Notes: a model not told the origin generated them from the sequence alone. A DNA stretch of 64,000 nt from Bacillus sp. SJS (GCF_000732485.2 NZ_JAQV02000004.1:124001-188000); one strand, 5' to 3'. Positions 52,617-61,870 are shown, numbered from the stretch's first letter. Numbers and translations: made by a program.

Positions 52617-53435
52617 CTATTCGGTCGTTTCGCCAATGTTTTCGTCCGATGGCGATTTGAACGGATCAATAACACTGCCGGGATCTGAATTTGGAAATGG
52701 AGGCAGCTGGTCTTTTAGTTCTTCAAGGTCCGGCATATAGTAGGCGGAGACGATGACGTCGTATTTGAGAGGGACGTCGGCCGTTTCTTCCTTACCAGCC
52801 GATTCAGTGTTCGTAATTGTTACTGATTCAATTTGAGTGATTCTCTTTAAAGACTCCAATGTTTCTAAAAATCGTTTTACTCCGCTGTAGTCTTCAGATT
52901 CCAAATTAACCGTAATGGATACTTTTTTCATTCCTGCTGGAAGGGCAGGCAGATCGGCTGCAGGCTCACCAGCCGAACCTTCCTGGGAACTGCCGTCAGC
53001 TGCCGGCGCTTCTGATGCAGGGGCACCGGACGTCCCTTCCTCTGCGGCTGTACTGGCAGCGGCCGTTTCTTCTTCTTTCTTCTGATCTGCTGTTTGATCT
53101 GTAAAATCCTGATCAGAAAACAAAGCCGATTTAACGGTGCTCCCTGATAGTGTTTCAGCTTTTTCTAAATCGAGCAGAAACTGTTCTTCAAAGCGATTAT
53201 TCGGTACCTCCATCTGCAGTTCAGCAAGAGAATACTGATTAAGAATAGTATTCGCTCCTCCACTCGTGCTAGTTGGAGACAAAAGTTCTTCAGAAGTTGC
53301 AATGTTTTTTTGATAGGACTCCTGTTGTTTGGCGATTGGACTTAGGATCAGAGATTGAAAAGCAGCGTAGGCGCCGCCGAGAATCGCAAGGGATAAGACA
53401 GCAGCAATGAGATGCTTCCTATTGAACTGAATCAT
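52617..53435 (-). CDS. PilO-like type IV pilus assembly protein
   Basis: Inner-membrane alignment-complex protein, 272 residues: short cytosolic part, one helix (LIAAVLSLAILGGAYAAFQSLIL), coiled segment, a Glu/Ala/Ser-rich linker of variable type, and a ferredoxin-like C-terminal domain (MKKVSITVNLESEDYSGVKRFLETLESLKRITQIESVTI), the pattern of PilO. The ATG at 53435 follows GAAGGGGG; the gene overlaps the pilN-like gene by 17 bases. Last gene of the pilus operon. Confidence 0.85.
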   Translation of the reverse strand: MIQFNRKHLIAAVLSLAILGGAYAAFQSLILSPIAKQQESYQKNIATSEELLSPTSTSGGANTILNQYSLAELQMEVPNNRFEEQFLLDLEKAETLSGSTVKSALFSDQDFTDQTADQKKEEETAAASTAAEEGTSGAPASEAPAADGSSQEGSAGEPAADLPALPAGMKKVSITVNLESEDYSGVKRFLETLESLKRITQIESVTITNTESAGKEETADVPLKYDVIVSAYYMPDLEELKDQLPPFPNSDPGSVIDPFKSPSDENIGETTE

Positions 53436-54042
53436 CCTGCTTCTCCCCCTTCTCCTGTATTTCTTTCCACTTCGCCCGATTGAGTTCCAATTCAAACGTA
53501 GCAAGATATGGCTTTTGTGTTTTCAGTGAAGCTGATTCTTCCTCATCTGCATTTGCCGCGCTGACCTGTTCCTGTGTACTCATTTCCGTCAGCTTCACTG
53601 TTTGAAAATAAGGTATCTCTTTTAAACGGTTTAAGTAAAATGCGGCTTCTCTGGATTCCTCTAAATGAATAGAAAGGGTTAATTTATTCGCTTCTGTATA
53701 TCCAAGTGATTGAAAGTAGCCGCTATTCGGCAGTCTCCCTTTCAGGTCCTCCATAATAGGAACAAATTCAACCGGATAATCTTCTGTCCAAGTGACAGCA
53801 TTCGCCAGCGTGGTAAAGGCACTTCCGCTTCCAGCACCGTCAGTCTCAGCTGTAACAGCCAGCTGCTCCTGAAGAGCCAAGTCCTCCTGTTTTAAACGCT
53901 GAACCTTAGCTTCTTCCGAGCTGAATTGATTTTGCATAAACAATAATAACAAAATAGCTGTAAGTGCCAGCAGCCCCATTACCAGAAGTGAAGCATAGTT
54001 TTTACGCTTTCTTTCAGGCAGTAAATTAATTTCTGCAAGCAT
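53419..54042 (-). CDS. PilN-like type IV pilus assembly protein
   Basis: 207 residues. The N-terminal motif MLAEINLLPERKRKN is the PilN signature that binds PilM. One helix follows (LLVMGLLALTAILLLLFMQ), then a coil and a ferredoxin-like periplasmic-type domain (LTLSIHLEESREAAFYLNRLKEIPYFQTVKLTEMS). One base separates it from pilM. Confidence 0.9.
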   Translation of the reverse strand: MLAEINLLPERKRKNYASLLVMGLLALTAILLLLFMQNQFSSEEAKVQRLKQEDLALQEQLAVTAETDGAGSGSAFTTLANAVTWTEDYPVEFVPIMEDLKGRLPNSGYFQSLGYTEANKLTLSIHLEESREAAFYLNRLKEIPYFQTVKLTEMSTQEQVSAANADEEESASLKTQKPYLATFELELNRAKWKEIQEKGEKQDDSVQ

Positions 54043-54043
54043 G

Positions 54044-55051
54044 CTATTCCACCTCTTTTAGCGCAAGACCGAGCAAAACGTCAAATTTCCCGGGCAATGC
54101 CTCATTTGATGGTGTGTAAATCGACTCTCTTAAAATACTGGTAACAGGCATTCCTGCTGCAGCCGTAATTTTTTCTGACAGCTCCTTTATTAACGGATGG
54201 TCACCCGCCAAGAAGACTCTATCAATTTTACGGTTGCCCTCATGGAGAGTATATTGATAAAAATTCATAACCCGTTCAATCTCACGCAGACTGTCTTCGA
54301 AAACGGATAAGACTTCCTCATAGGTCTGAGTTTTATGGGTAAGTTTAAAATATTCCCCTGATGCGGATAAATACTGACAGTCCCAATCCTTAATTTGAAC
54401 AGCAATCGGAAGACTTCTCATCATGAGCAGTTCATCCTGTTCGAAAATCGAGAACGTCACTGATTTCATATTGGTTTGGATAAGAAGACTGCTTTCTAAA
54501 CCAGGCTGCTTTCCCTGCAATTTGTTATGAAGTCTAAATAAACAGAGCGGGGAGATATCGGCCACTGCAGCCATTAATCGATGCTGATCTAAAAACCTGA
54601 CGTAATCCTGAACCGCTGCTTCTGGAGCAGCAAACAAATAAACATCCTTGCTTTTACCGGAGCGGTCGATAATCTGCACGTCAAATATGGGATCTTCAAA
54701 AGGGAGATGAATGCTATTTCCAAGCTCTGTGTATAAATATCCCTTCATCTCATCTTCAAGAATATCATCTGGAACTTCTACCTTTTTCACAACAACAAAT
54801 GAGTCCGGTACAATAAATCTAATTTTTTTTCGTTTAAGCGACCATTCCTGCTTGCATTCTTCAAGAATCAGGGAAAGCTTATCATAATCCTGAATCCGGC
54901 CGTTGCTAATGATCCCTTCCGGAAGAAAGTGCTCTCCAAATCCGCTGATTTCCAAAGGATCTAAAGACTTGAGCTCAAGGTATTGTATAGAATAGTCGGT
55001 AAAAAGCAAATTGGCAACAGATGCTCTGGGACGGAATAGAGAGAGTTTCAT
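54044..55051 (-). CDS. PilM-like actin-fold type IV pilus protein
   Basis: Cytosolic actin-like protein of 335 residues that links the motor region to PilN. N-terminal NLLFTDYSIQYLELKSLDP corresponds to the phosphate-1 region; IDRVFLAGDHPLIKELSEKIT corresponds to the adenosine region. Glycine of the nucleotide loops is less conserved than in Gram-negative PilM, so ATP binding is uncertain. Confidence 0.85.
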   Translation of the reverse strand: MKLSLFRPRASVANLLFTDYSIQYLELKSLDPLEISGFGEHFLPEGIISNGRIQDYDKLSLILEECKQEWSLKRKKIRFIVPDSFVVVKKVEVPDDILEDEMKGYLYTELGNSIHLPFEDPIFDVQIIDRSGKSKDVYLFAAPEAAVQDYVRFLDQHRLMAAVADISPLCLFRLHNKLQGKQPGLESSLLIQTNMKSVTFSIFEQDELLMMRSLPIAVQIKDWDCQYLSASGEYFKLTHKTQTYEEVLSVFEDSLREIERVMNFYQYTLHEGNRKIDRVFLAGDHPLIKELSEKITAAAGMPVTSILRESIYTPSNEALPGKFDVLLGLALKEVE

Positions 55052-55095
55052 GCAAAAGCTCCTTTGTCAAAATTACCCGGTTAATCCGGGAGAAT

Positions 55096-55863
55096 TTAAA
55101 AGAATATGAATACCGATACATACCAGTCTATCAATCTTTCACCCCAGAAATAAGAAACAAGGGCCCCTAGAACAATAAATGGTCCGAAAGGAAAAGGCTT
55201 TCCTCTCTTTACTTTTCCAGCCGCCATACCGAACAAACCGGCAACAGTCCCAAAAAGCGTGGAAAGAAAGAATGCGAGAAGAACGAGCTTCCATCCAAGT
55301 CCTGCTCCAAGCACCCCAAGCAGCTTCATATCCCCCGCTCCCATACCTCCCCGGCTTGCAAGGATAATGACGAACGGGATAAAAACGCCTAACAGGATAC
55401 CGGCAATCGGATCCCACCAAGGATGGAGAGGAATAAAAATCCGCTCAATCAGTAAAAGCGGGAGAAAAACAAGCAGCACTTTATCCGGTATGATCATATA
55501 GCGGATGTCAGATACCATAATAATCGAGCATAGAGAGATAAGAGTTATAGCGACCGTCAATTCCTTTGACCATCCCACCAAAAGCGGTGATATCGTGAAA
55601 AGAATAGCCGTAAAAAGTTCCATCAGTGGATAAATAGGTGAAATCGATTTTCTGCAGTTTGCACAAGCACCCTTTTGAAATAAATAGGAGAAAATCGGCA
55701 CTAATTCCTTCGGAGACAGCTGATGACTGCAGCATGGACAAGCCGAACGGGGACGGACAATGGATTGTCCTTCAGGAACACGAAGACCAACAACATTAAA
55801 GAAGGAACCAAGAACCGCTCCAAGGATAAAGAGATATGTATGGATGATGAGTGGGAGAATCAT
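55096..55863 (-). CDS. Prepilin peptidase / N-methyltransferase (PilD/ComC)
   Basis: Membrane aspartyl protease that cuts the prepilin leader and methylates the new N-terminus. 255 residues. N-terminal zinc-type cysteines CPCC and CANC frame the methylase part; the protease aspartates are in VSDIRYMIIPDKV and MGAGDMKLLG. About seven helices. It occupies the comC place of B. subtilis and may also process competence pilins if comG genes exist elsewhere (inference). Confidence 0.95.
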   Translation of the reverse strand: MILPLIIHTYLFILGAVLGSFFNVVGLRVPEGQSIVRPRSACPCCSHQLSPKELVPIFSYLFQKGACANCRKSISPIYPLMELFTAILFTISPLLVGWSKELTVAITLISLCSIIMVSDIRYMIIPDKVLLVFLPLLLIERIFIPLHPWWDPIAGILLGVFIPFVIILASRGGMGAGDMKLLGVLGAGLGWKLVLLAFFLSTLFGTVAGLFGMAAGKVKRGKPFPFGPFIVLGALVSYFWGERLIDWYVSVFIFF

Positions 55864-55923
55864 GATGGGTTCACCTTCTTGTTGGGATTTAGGGTTTTGG
55901 TGGGGAGTTAATTAGAATGGATA

Positions 55924-55943
55924 AGTCCTCCCGGGGGAGGACT
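55924..55943 (-). terminator. Hairpin after the pilin gene
   Basis: Perfect eight-pair stem AGTCCTCC (55924-55931) / GGAGGACT (55936-55943), tetraloop, located 13 bases after the pilin stop codon. There is no T run, so it is probably a partial terminator or a 3' mRNA-stabilising structure that raises pilin output relative to downstream genes. Confidence 0.55.
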
Positions 55944-55955
55944 GTTATATAATAT

Positions 55956-56417
55956 TTAAAGATTAATTTCTCCTCTGCTTATAGCTTTAACATCTTTACC
56001 ACTAGTGCCAGTTTGATCTGAGTAAGTTTTCACTGGATTTGTAGTACTCACAAGTTTCACATAAAATTTTACTACGCCACCTACTTTTTTCGCTAATACT
56101 TTTGTATCTGTTTCATTGTAAGTATCCTTATTATTACTTGGATCTTTAATTTCTTCCATATGTCCACCAGTAATTAATGTTGATAGAGGAATAGATGTAC
56201 CTGTGGTGTCTATCTCCTTATTTTCCGTTGCAATGTATATCCTTGCAGCATTAGCAATTTGCTCAGCATTGGCAATATGGGCATCTTTCTTAGAATTACT
56301 TATCATTGCACCTACTGCAGGAATCGCAATTGCAGCGATAATTCCTAAAATAACGACAACAGCCAACAATTCAATCAGTGTCAAACCGCGCTGATTCTTA
56401 AACATTTTTTTAAACAT
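55956..56417 (-). CDS. Type IV major prepilin
   Basis: Prepilin of 153 residues. Leader MFKKMFKNQRG is cut after Gly11; the mature protein starts LTLIELLAVVVILGIIAAIAIPAVG with Glu5, the conserved assembly residue. The helical spine passes into a globular part rich in Lys, Thr and Asp, with no cysteines, so no disulfide D-loop. It is the only pilin seen in the window. TTAGGGGG stands before its ATG, and a TATAAT box lies in the 104-base gap upstream. Confidence 0.95.
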   Translation of the reverse strand: MFKKMFKNQRGLTLIELLAVVVILGIIAAIAIPAVGAMISNSKKDAHIANAEQIANAARIYIATENKEIDTTGTSIPLSTLITGGHMEEIKDPSNNKDTYNETDTKVLAKKVGGVVKFYVKLVSTTNPVKTYSDQTGTSGKDVKAISRGEINL

Positions 56418-56472
56418 GATTCAGGTTTCCCCCTAATTTTAATTAGTAAATTTAACCCAATTTACTAGATTC

Positions 56473-56478
56473 ATTATA
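56473..56478 (-). promoter_or_regulatory. Possible internal pilin promoter (-10 box)
   Basis: TATAAT on the minus strand within GTTGTATAATGAATC in the pilC-pilin gap, the only long gap in the operon apart from that after the pilin. The -35 region is poor. Confidence 0.4.
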
Positions 56479-56521
56479 CAACACCCTTAGGCATTACGAT
56501 AGATATTTTTGACATATTTTT

Positions 56522-57727
56522 TTACTGGACATGATTAAAAATATCAAACATCGGGACTATTATCGCTATGACAATTGTACCAACTATTCCAGCAAGAAGA
56601 ACAATCATTAAAGGTTCTATAATAGATTTCAGGCGATCTGTACTGTTTTCAACTTCTTCCTCATAAAAATCTGCTACCTTTCCTAACATAGCATCCAAGG
56701 AACCTGTCTCTTCTCCTATAGCAATCATTTGCGTTACAAGCGGAGGGAATGCCCAATGTTTTCGCATAGGTTCTGTTATAGAAAAGCCATTTTCCAATGA
56801 TTTTCTCGACTCTAAAATCACTTTGGAAATCACTTCATTTTCCACCACTTTTTCAACGATGCCCATAGCTTGCAGAATTGGGACCGAGCTTGAAAAAAGA
56901 GAGCTCAAGGTTCTTGTCATTCGGGCCAGGACAGCTTTTTGAATCATTTTCCCGAAAATCGGCAGCTTTAAGGCCACTAAATCCAGATAGTAGCGAGTTG
57001 CTGGGGTTTTCCTCATAACTACAAAGGCTGCTGTTAAAAGGGCGAATATAATGAGCAATAGCCACCAGTAAACCTGCATAAAATTACTGGCATTGAGCAC
57101 AACCTGCGTAATAACAGGAAGCTCTGCCCCAAACCCTTCAAACATCGTAACAAACGTAGGCACAACAGATAACAGCAGGAAAATGACTACTCCAACTGCA
57201 ACCACAGCAACGGCCATCGGATAGGCAAGGGCAGATTGGATTTTCTGCTTTGTCCTGTTTTGTTTTTCATAGTGTTCAGCAAGCCTTTCAAGCGTTTCAT
57301 CCATGTTTCCACTCGCTTCACCGGCTCGAATCATATTTACAAACATACCCGAGAATATTTTGCTGTGCTTGGACGATGCGGCAGATAGAGGATTTCCTGA
57401 CCTCATATCTTCCTCCATCTGCTCAAGCGCTCTTCGAAGCGCCTTGCTTTCGGTTTGCTTTGCGAGAATGTTTGTAGAGTCAACAACTGATATTCCCGCT
57501 TTCAGAAGTGTGGAGAATTGACGCAAAAAAATGACGAAATCCTGAAGCTTAACCGGGTTCCCGATGCTGATGTCCTTAGTCAAAAAGGTTTCCGGTACTT
57601 CGTTTAGCTTCGTAACCCGGATTCCTGATTCACCAAGCTTTAAAACAGCTTCTCTTTTAGACGGAGCGGTCAGTTTCCCGCTCACTTTGCCTTTTTTATC
57701 GCGGCCTTCATATTGATATCTTCCCAT
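56522..57727 (-). CDS. PilC-like inner-membrane platform protein (T2SSF)
   Basis: Platform protein of the pilus motor, 401 residues with two T2SSF domains (about 65-190 and 270-390) and three helices. N-terminal YQYEGRDKKGKVSGKLTAPSKREAVLKLGESGI is the type IV pilus PilC cap; domain motifs FLRQFSTLLKAGISV and LSSLFSSSVPILQAMGIVEKVVEN. Its ATG overlaps the pilT stop codon (TAATG). Confidence 0.95.
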   Translation of the reverse strand: MGRYQYEGRDKKGKVSGKLTAPSKREAVLKLGESGIRVTKLNEVPETFLTKDISIGNPVKLQDFVIFLRQFSTLLKAGISVVDSTNILAKQTESKALRRALEQMEEDMRSGNPLSAASSKHSKIFSGMFVNMIRAGEASGNMDETLERLAEHYEKQNRTKQKIQSALAYPMAVAVVAVGVVIFLLLSVVPTFVTMFEGFGAELPVITQVVLNASNFMQVYWWLLLIIFALLTAAFVVMRKTPATRYYLDLVALKLPIFGKMIQKAVLARMTRTLSSLFSSSVPILQAMGIVEKVVENEVISKVILESRKSLENGFSITEPMRKHWAFPPLVTQMIAIGEETGSLDAMLGKVADFYEEEVENSTDRLKSIIEPLMIVLLAGIVGTIVIAIIVPMFDIFNHVQ

Positions 57728-58767
57728 TACTCCACCGCTCCCTGCATGTATGGCAATGCGGTTTCCCTTTCAATAATTCCGCTTTTCACAAATTCTTCGA
57801 GCTTGCTTTGAAACGAATGCATTCCCTGTGCCCGGCTTGTCTGGATTACACTTGGAATTTGATGTGTTTTTTCATTGCGAATCAGATTGGCAACAGCTGA
57901 ATTATTCAATAATATTTCAGTTACCGCTCTTCTTCCTTTACGATCGGCGGTCGGAAAAAGCCTTTGAGAAACTACACCGATCAGCACAGATGCAATCTGA
58001 AGCCGGATTTGCGGCTGCTGATTGGCTGGAAACACATCGATCATTCGGTCAATGGTCGTAGATGCCGATGATGTATGGAGCGTGGCCAGCACCAGATGCC
58101 CGGTTTCCGCAGCAGTAATCGCTGTATGAATGGTTTCCAAATCGCGAAGCTCCCCGACCAGAATCACATCCGGGTCCTGCCGCAATGCAGCTTTTAGCCC
58201 TGTTGCAAATGTAGTCGTGTCAAATCCGACTTCTCTTTGCTCAACCACGCATTTTTGATGCTTGTGCAAATACTCAATCGGATCTTCAAGTGTGATGATA
58301 TGTTTGCGGATTGTTTTATTCATATAATCAATCATGGCTGCAAGTGTAGTAGACTTGCCGCTCCCTGTCGGACCGGTTACGAGCAAGAGTCCGTGGGGCT
58401 TGTCCACCATATCTTTTAGAATCGGAGGCAATTCCATTGAATCTATCGATGGAATGGTTCTTGGTACAATTCGGATGGAAAGAGAGATGCACGACCTCTG
58501 TCTGAAGGCATTGATCCGGAATCTTGAAATACCGGGAATTCCGTAAGAGAAGTCCAGTTCCCCTTTTTCCTCAAAAAGGGCCCATTTTGTTTTCGAAATG
58601 ATCGCTTTGGCCATGCCTTCCGTATCAGCCGGCATTAGCGGTTTATCCCCCATTTTAATCAAGTCTCCGTTTATTCGAAGGACAGGAGGCACGCCAACAG
58701 ATAAATGAATATCAGACGCCTGGCGTTCGTAGGCAGTTGTTAAAATGGAATCAATTTGACTTTTCAT
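57727..58767 (-). CDS. pilT: PilT retraction ATPase
   Basis: Hexameric ATPase that drives pilus retraction, 346 residues. N-terminal PAS-like part (ASDIHLSVGVPPVLRINGDL), Walker A VTGPTGSGKSTTLAAM, Asp box ITLEDPIEYLH, Walker B RQDPDVILVGELRD, His box THTSSAS-type (LATLHTSSAS), and the C-terminal retraction motif VANLIRNEK equivalent to AIRNLIRE. Its presence predicts twitching or DNA-uptake pili. Confidence 0.95.
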   Translation of the reverse strand: MKSQIDSILTTAYERQASDIHLSVGVPPVLRINGDLIKMGDKPLMPADTEGMAKAIISKTKWALFEEKGELDFSYGIPGISRFRINAFRQRSCISLSIRIVPRTIPSIDSMELPPILKDMVDKPHGLLLVTGPTGSGKSTTLAAMIDYMNKTIRKHIITLEDPIEYLHKHQKCVVEQREVGFDTTTFATGLKAALRQDPDVILVGELRDLETIHTAITAAETGHLVLATLHTSSASTTIDRMIDVFPANQQPQIRLQIASVLIGVVSQRLFPTADRKGRRAVTEILLNNSAVANLIRNEKTHQIPSVIQTSRAQGMHSFQSKLEEFVKSGIIERETALPYMQGAVE

Positions 58768-58782
58768 TTAGGCCTTCACCTT

Positions 58783-60450
58783 TTATTCCGGCATCGCAAC
58801 CCGGAGAATTTCTTCTGTTGTCGTAAGCCCTTGCTTCACTTTTAATAGGCCGTCGTCAATCAAAAAGATGGTTTTGTTTTTCACTGCTAAATCACGAAGG
58901 ACAGAGAACGGTTCGTTGTTTAAAATGAGCCGTCTCATCTCATCATCAATCATTAAAAGCTCATGGATGGCAATTCTTCCTTTATAGCCAGTCATGTTGC
59001 ACATCCCGCAGCCTTTGCCTCTAGCTGTTTTTTCAATACGGAGTCCTCTGCGGGCAAAAATTTCTGCTTCCCGCTTTGTCACAGTCTGCTCCTCTGCACA
59101 ATCCCGGCAAACCTTCCTGACAAGCCGCTGAGACACGACGCCTGTCAGGGAGGACGCCACTAGAAAAGGTTCCACTCCCATATCAATCAGACGGGTAACC
59201 GTACCAAGCGAATCATTCGTATGAAGCGTGCTCAGCACAAGATGCCCGGTCAGCGAGGCTCTTACCGCAATTTCTGCTGTTTCGCGATCACGGATCTCCC
59301 CGACCATAATGATATTCGGATCCTGACGCAGCATCGATCGAAGTCCTTTTGCAAACGTCATTCCCACATTGGCATTGACCTGGATCTGGTTGATCCCTTC
59401 CAGCTGATATTCAACAGGGTCTTCAATCGTAATAATATTTACCGCTTCACTATTTAGCCTGTTAAGGGCCGCATAGAGAGTAGATGATTTGCCTGATCCC
59501 GTTGGCCCCGTTATTAAGACAATGCCGGTCGGCTGTTCAATTAGACTATTAAATCGCTGAAGGTTCAGACTGTTAAAGCCGAGTTTGTCCAAATCATTCA
59601 GTGTGCTGCCTAAATCCAAAATCCTCATTACAATTTTCTCGCCATAAACAGTGGGAAGTGTAGAAACACGCAAATCCAATGGATTCAGGTTTATAACGGT
59701 TTTTATCCTTCCATCCTGAGGAACCCGATGCTCGGTTATATCAAGATTCGACATGATTTTTATTCTGGCTGTCAGGACGCTTTGCATGTGCTTTGGCAGC
59801 GTCCGTTCATTTTTTAGAACCCCGTCTACACGGTAGCGGATCAGTATTTTCGTTTCATGCGGATCAATATGAATATCACTTGCTTTTTGCTGAACAGCAC
59901 TTTGCAGGATCTGATTGACCATGCGGACGATTGGGGAATCATCTCCGGTTATCGTATCTTCCTCTACTTTTTCTTCAACAGATATTTGATCCATAAAGTC
60001 TGACATACTATCATCAGATTCATAAAATTTTGCAATAGCTTTATTGAGATCGTCCTTGGAAGCAATCGCCGTCTGAATCTGAAACCCAGTCGCTAAGCGC
60101 AAATCATCAACTGTATAAAAATCCATTGGGTCAGCCATGGCAACGAAAAGCTTGTCTCCATCTTTCTTGAGTGGAATAACCAGGTTTCGTTTTGCCATTT
60201 CTTTAGGAACAATATTCATAATTTTTTGATCAAATGGATATCTATAGAGACTGATATGAGGAATACCAAGCTGAAATTCCAGCACTTCAATTAGCTGCTG
60301 TTCCGTCATGAATCCTCTCTCTACTAATGCGTCACCAATCTTCTGGCCTTTTTGCTTTTCTGAAAGAGTCTGATTTAGCTGTTCTTCCGTGATGAGGCCG
60401 GCTTCTACAAGAAGATCGCCTAGCCGTTTACGGGTTGTGGTCAAATTCAT
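58783..60450 (-). CDS. pilB: PilB/GspE extension ATPase with MshEN c-di-GMP-type domain
   Basis: Assembly ATPase, 555 residues. Residues 9-33 (RLGDLLVEAGLITEEQL, then TLSEKQ) and 37-60 (KIGDALVERGFMTEQQL, then VLEFQ) are the two tandem motifs of an MshEN domain, which binds c-di-GMP in MshE and PilB proteins. Then come the N2 domain (ASDIHIDPHETKILIRYRVDGVL), Walker A GPTGSGKSSTLYAAL, Walker B RQDPNIIMVGEIRDRET and the zinc site CRDCAEE / CGMCNMTGYKGR. A run of nine G lies immediately before the ATG. Confidence 0.96.
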   Translation of the reverse strand: MNLTTTRKRLGDLLVEAGLITEEQLNQTLSEKQKGQKIGDALVERGFMTEQQLIEVLEFQLGIPHISLYRYPFDQKIMNIVPKEMAKRNLVIPLKKDGDKLFVAMADPMDFYTVDDLRLATGFQIQTAIASKDDLNKAIAKFYESDDSMSDFMDQISVEEKVEEDTITGDDSPIVRMVNQILQSAVQQKASDIHIDPHETKILIRYRVDGVLKNERTLPKHMQSVLTARIKIMSNLDITEHRVPQDGRIKTVINLNPLDLRVSTLPTVYGEKIVMRILDLGSTLNDLDKLGFNSLNLQRFNSLIEQPTGIVLITGPTGSGKSSTLYAALNRLNSEAVNIITIEDPVEYQLEGINQIQVNANVGMTFAKGLRSMLRQDPNIIMVGEIRDRETAEIAVRASLTGHLVLSTLHTNDSLGTVTRLIDMGVEPFLVASSLTGVVSQRLVRKVCRDCAEEQTVTKREAEIFARRGLRIEKTARGKGCGMCNMTGYKGRIAIHELLMIDDEMRRLILNNEPFSVLRDLAVKNKTIFLIDDGLLKVKQGLTTTEEILRVAMPE

Positions 60451-60451
60451 T

Positions 60452-60460
60452 CCCCCCCCC
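60452..60460 (-). promoter_or_regulatory. G9 tract in the pilB ribosome-binding region
   Basis: Nine G in a row on the coding strand, one base from the ATG of pilB, forming the only ribosome-binding-like sequence. Slippage of such tracts changes spacing between the Shine-Dalgarno bases and the start codon. Confidence 0.75.
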
Positions 60461-60467
60461 GCTTGTT

Positions 60468-61856
60468 TTATTTTTCAATGGGCTCTTCTTCTGAAGCAGT
60501 ATTTTCACCTTGTGGTTCAGGCTGCTTATCAGACTGCGAATTTTCAGCTGGAACAGCTTTCTCTTCTTCAGTCTGATTTGTTTCCTCAGCAGGCTGCTCA
60601 CTTGCAGGAGGCTGCTGTTCTTCCGCTGCCGGCAGGCTGTCAGGGTTCAAAGGCCCTGCTGGCACGGTGGTCCCTTCAGGTAAACCAGTCTCAGGATTTA
60701 ATAAATTATTAATAACCTCATCTACTACTTCAATCGGCTGATAATAGCGTTTTTCAAGGATTTCATGAATCGGAGGATAAAAATCTTCTGCGATTTCTTC
60801 AATTCCCTGCGGATAGCCTTGATGGTCCGTTACCCGTCTTGTCACTTTAACTAAAATTCCATCCGCACCATCGCGAATTTTTTTCTCTTCCCCTACAGAA
60901 AGAGAAGTATTGTAACGAATAATTTGTTTAAAAGGGAAATACTCAGGTTCCGCAATAACCGGTTCATATGTGTATAAAAGAGGTTTCCCGGATATCTTAA
61001 CCGTCAGGTTCTCTCCAGAAATTTCAAAAACGAGAGTGTAATCTGTCTGATTTGGGTTGAAAATTTTTAAATCCATTTCTTTAGGGATAATCTTTGCTTC
61101 AAATCCCGGATCGGTGTACGGCGGGGCAACTACTCCTGTGTGCCTTTCTACAACAACAAAATTTGTTCCAAGCACCGTTTTAAAAACAGCTGAAGCGATC
61201 ATTCCGAGCGAATCCTGGTTAGTCGCTTCGGGGAATTGCTCCACTAGGGACCATTGGGATAATGCTTTCACTTTTATTGAAGGATTGGATTTGACAAACT
61301 GGAGTATTTCCGGATCGTCAACAGGGACAGGCAAACTCGCCTCGTGAATAATCTGCTCTTCACCTGCAACATATTTTTCTAAATGATAGTGCAGTCCAGC
61401 TTCAAGCTTTGCAGCTGATTCTGTTAACTGCTTTTTAATTTGGTCCATATCAATTTGAGCGGCGTCATTTAAAGCTAAATCAGCTAAAATACGATCAACG
61501 AGCATGCTGTCCAAAGACACTTCAAGCTGGGAAGGCTGGCCATCTGCTGCATTGCGAACACTTTCATCTACTTTAAATTGAATGGCTGCTTCCGGAAGAA
61601 TTTCTTCCCGCTTGAGGAAAGTCAGCTTTATTGAATTAGCACTGCGCCAATCCTTTATGGAGTCCTCTACTTTTTGTGCTGCTTCTCTTTGAGGCAGACC
61701 CGATATATCTATGGAGGCAATTTGCGTGTTAGGTTTAAACCGGTCACCATTACTCAGGTAATCCCACACAGCTTCACCTGCGTAGGAAAACCCGGTCAAA
61801 TAGGCGGTACAAATAAGGAGGGCGAGGAATACCTTTAAAAGCTTTGAGTTTCTCAC
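60468..61856 (-). CDS. VanW/G5-like surface protein in the pilus operon
   Basis: Exported protein of 462 residues. A basic N-terminus and hydrophobic helix (VFLALLICTAYLTGFSYAG) serve as signal or anchor. A putative peptidoglycan-binding-like region (NTQIASIDISGLPQREAAQKVEDSIKDW) precedes a VanW-like C-terminal part with a G5-like beta strand pair (YNTSLSVGEEKKIRDGADGILVKVTRRVTDHQG), and a Pro/Glu/Gln-rich tail. Function unknown; position suggests a wall-spanning or surface component for the pilus, which lacks a secretin in Gram-positives (inference). The GTG at 61856 has GAGGAG upstream; the GTG at 61874 is the alternative. Confidence 0.75.
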   Translation of the reverse strand: MRNSKLLKVFLALLICTAYLTGFSYAGEAVWDYLSNGDRFKPNTQIASIDISGLPQREAAQKVEDSIKDWRSANSIKLTFLKREEILPEAAIQFKVDESVRNAADGQPSQLEVSLDSMLVDRILADLALNDAAQIDMDQIKKQLTESAAKLEAGLHYHLEKYVAGEEQIIHEASLPVPVDDPEILQFVKSNPSIKVKALSQWSLVEQFPEATNQDSLGMIASAVFKTVLGTNFVVVERHTGVVAPPYTDPGFEAKIIPKEMDLKIFNPNQTDYTLVFEISGENLTVKISGKPLLYTYEPVIAEPEYFPFKQIIRYNTSLSVGEEKKIRDGADGILVKVTRRVTDHQGYPQGIEEIAEDFYPPIHEILEKRYYQPIEVVDEVINNLLNPETGLPEGTTVPAGPLNPDSLPAAEEQQPPASEQPAEETNQTEEEKAVPAENSQSDKQPEPQGENTASEEEPIEK

Positions 61857-61870
61857 CGATACATTACTCC

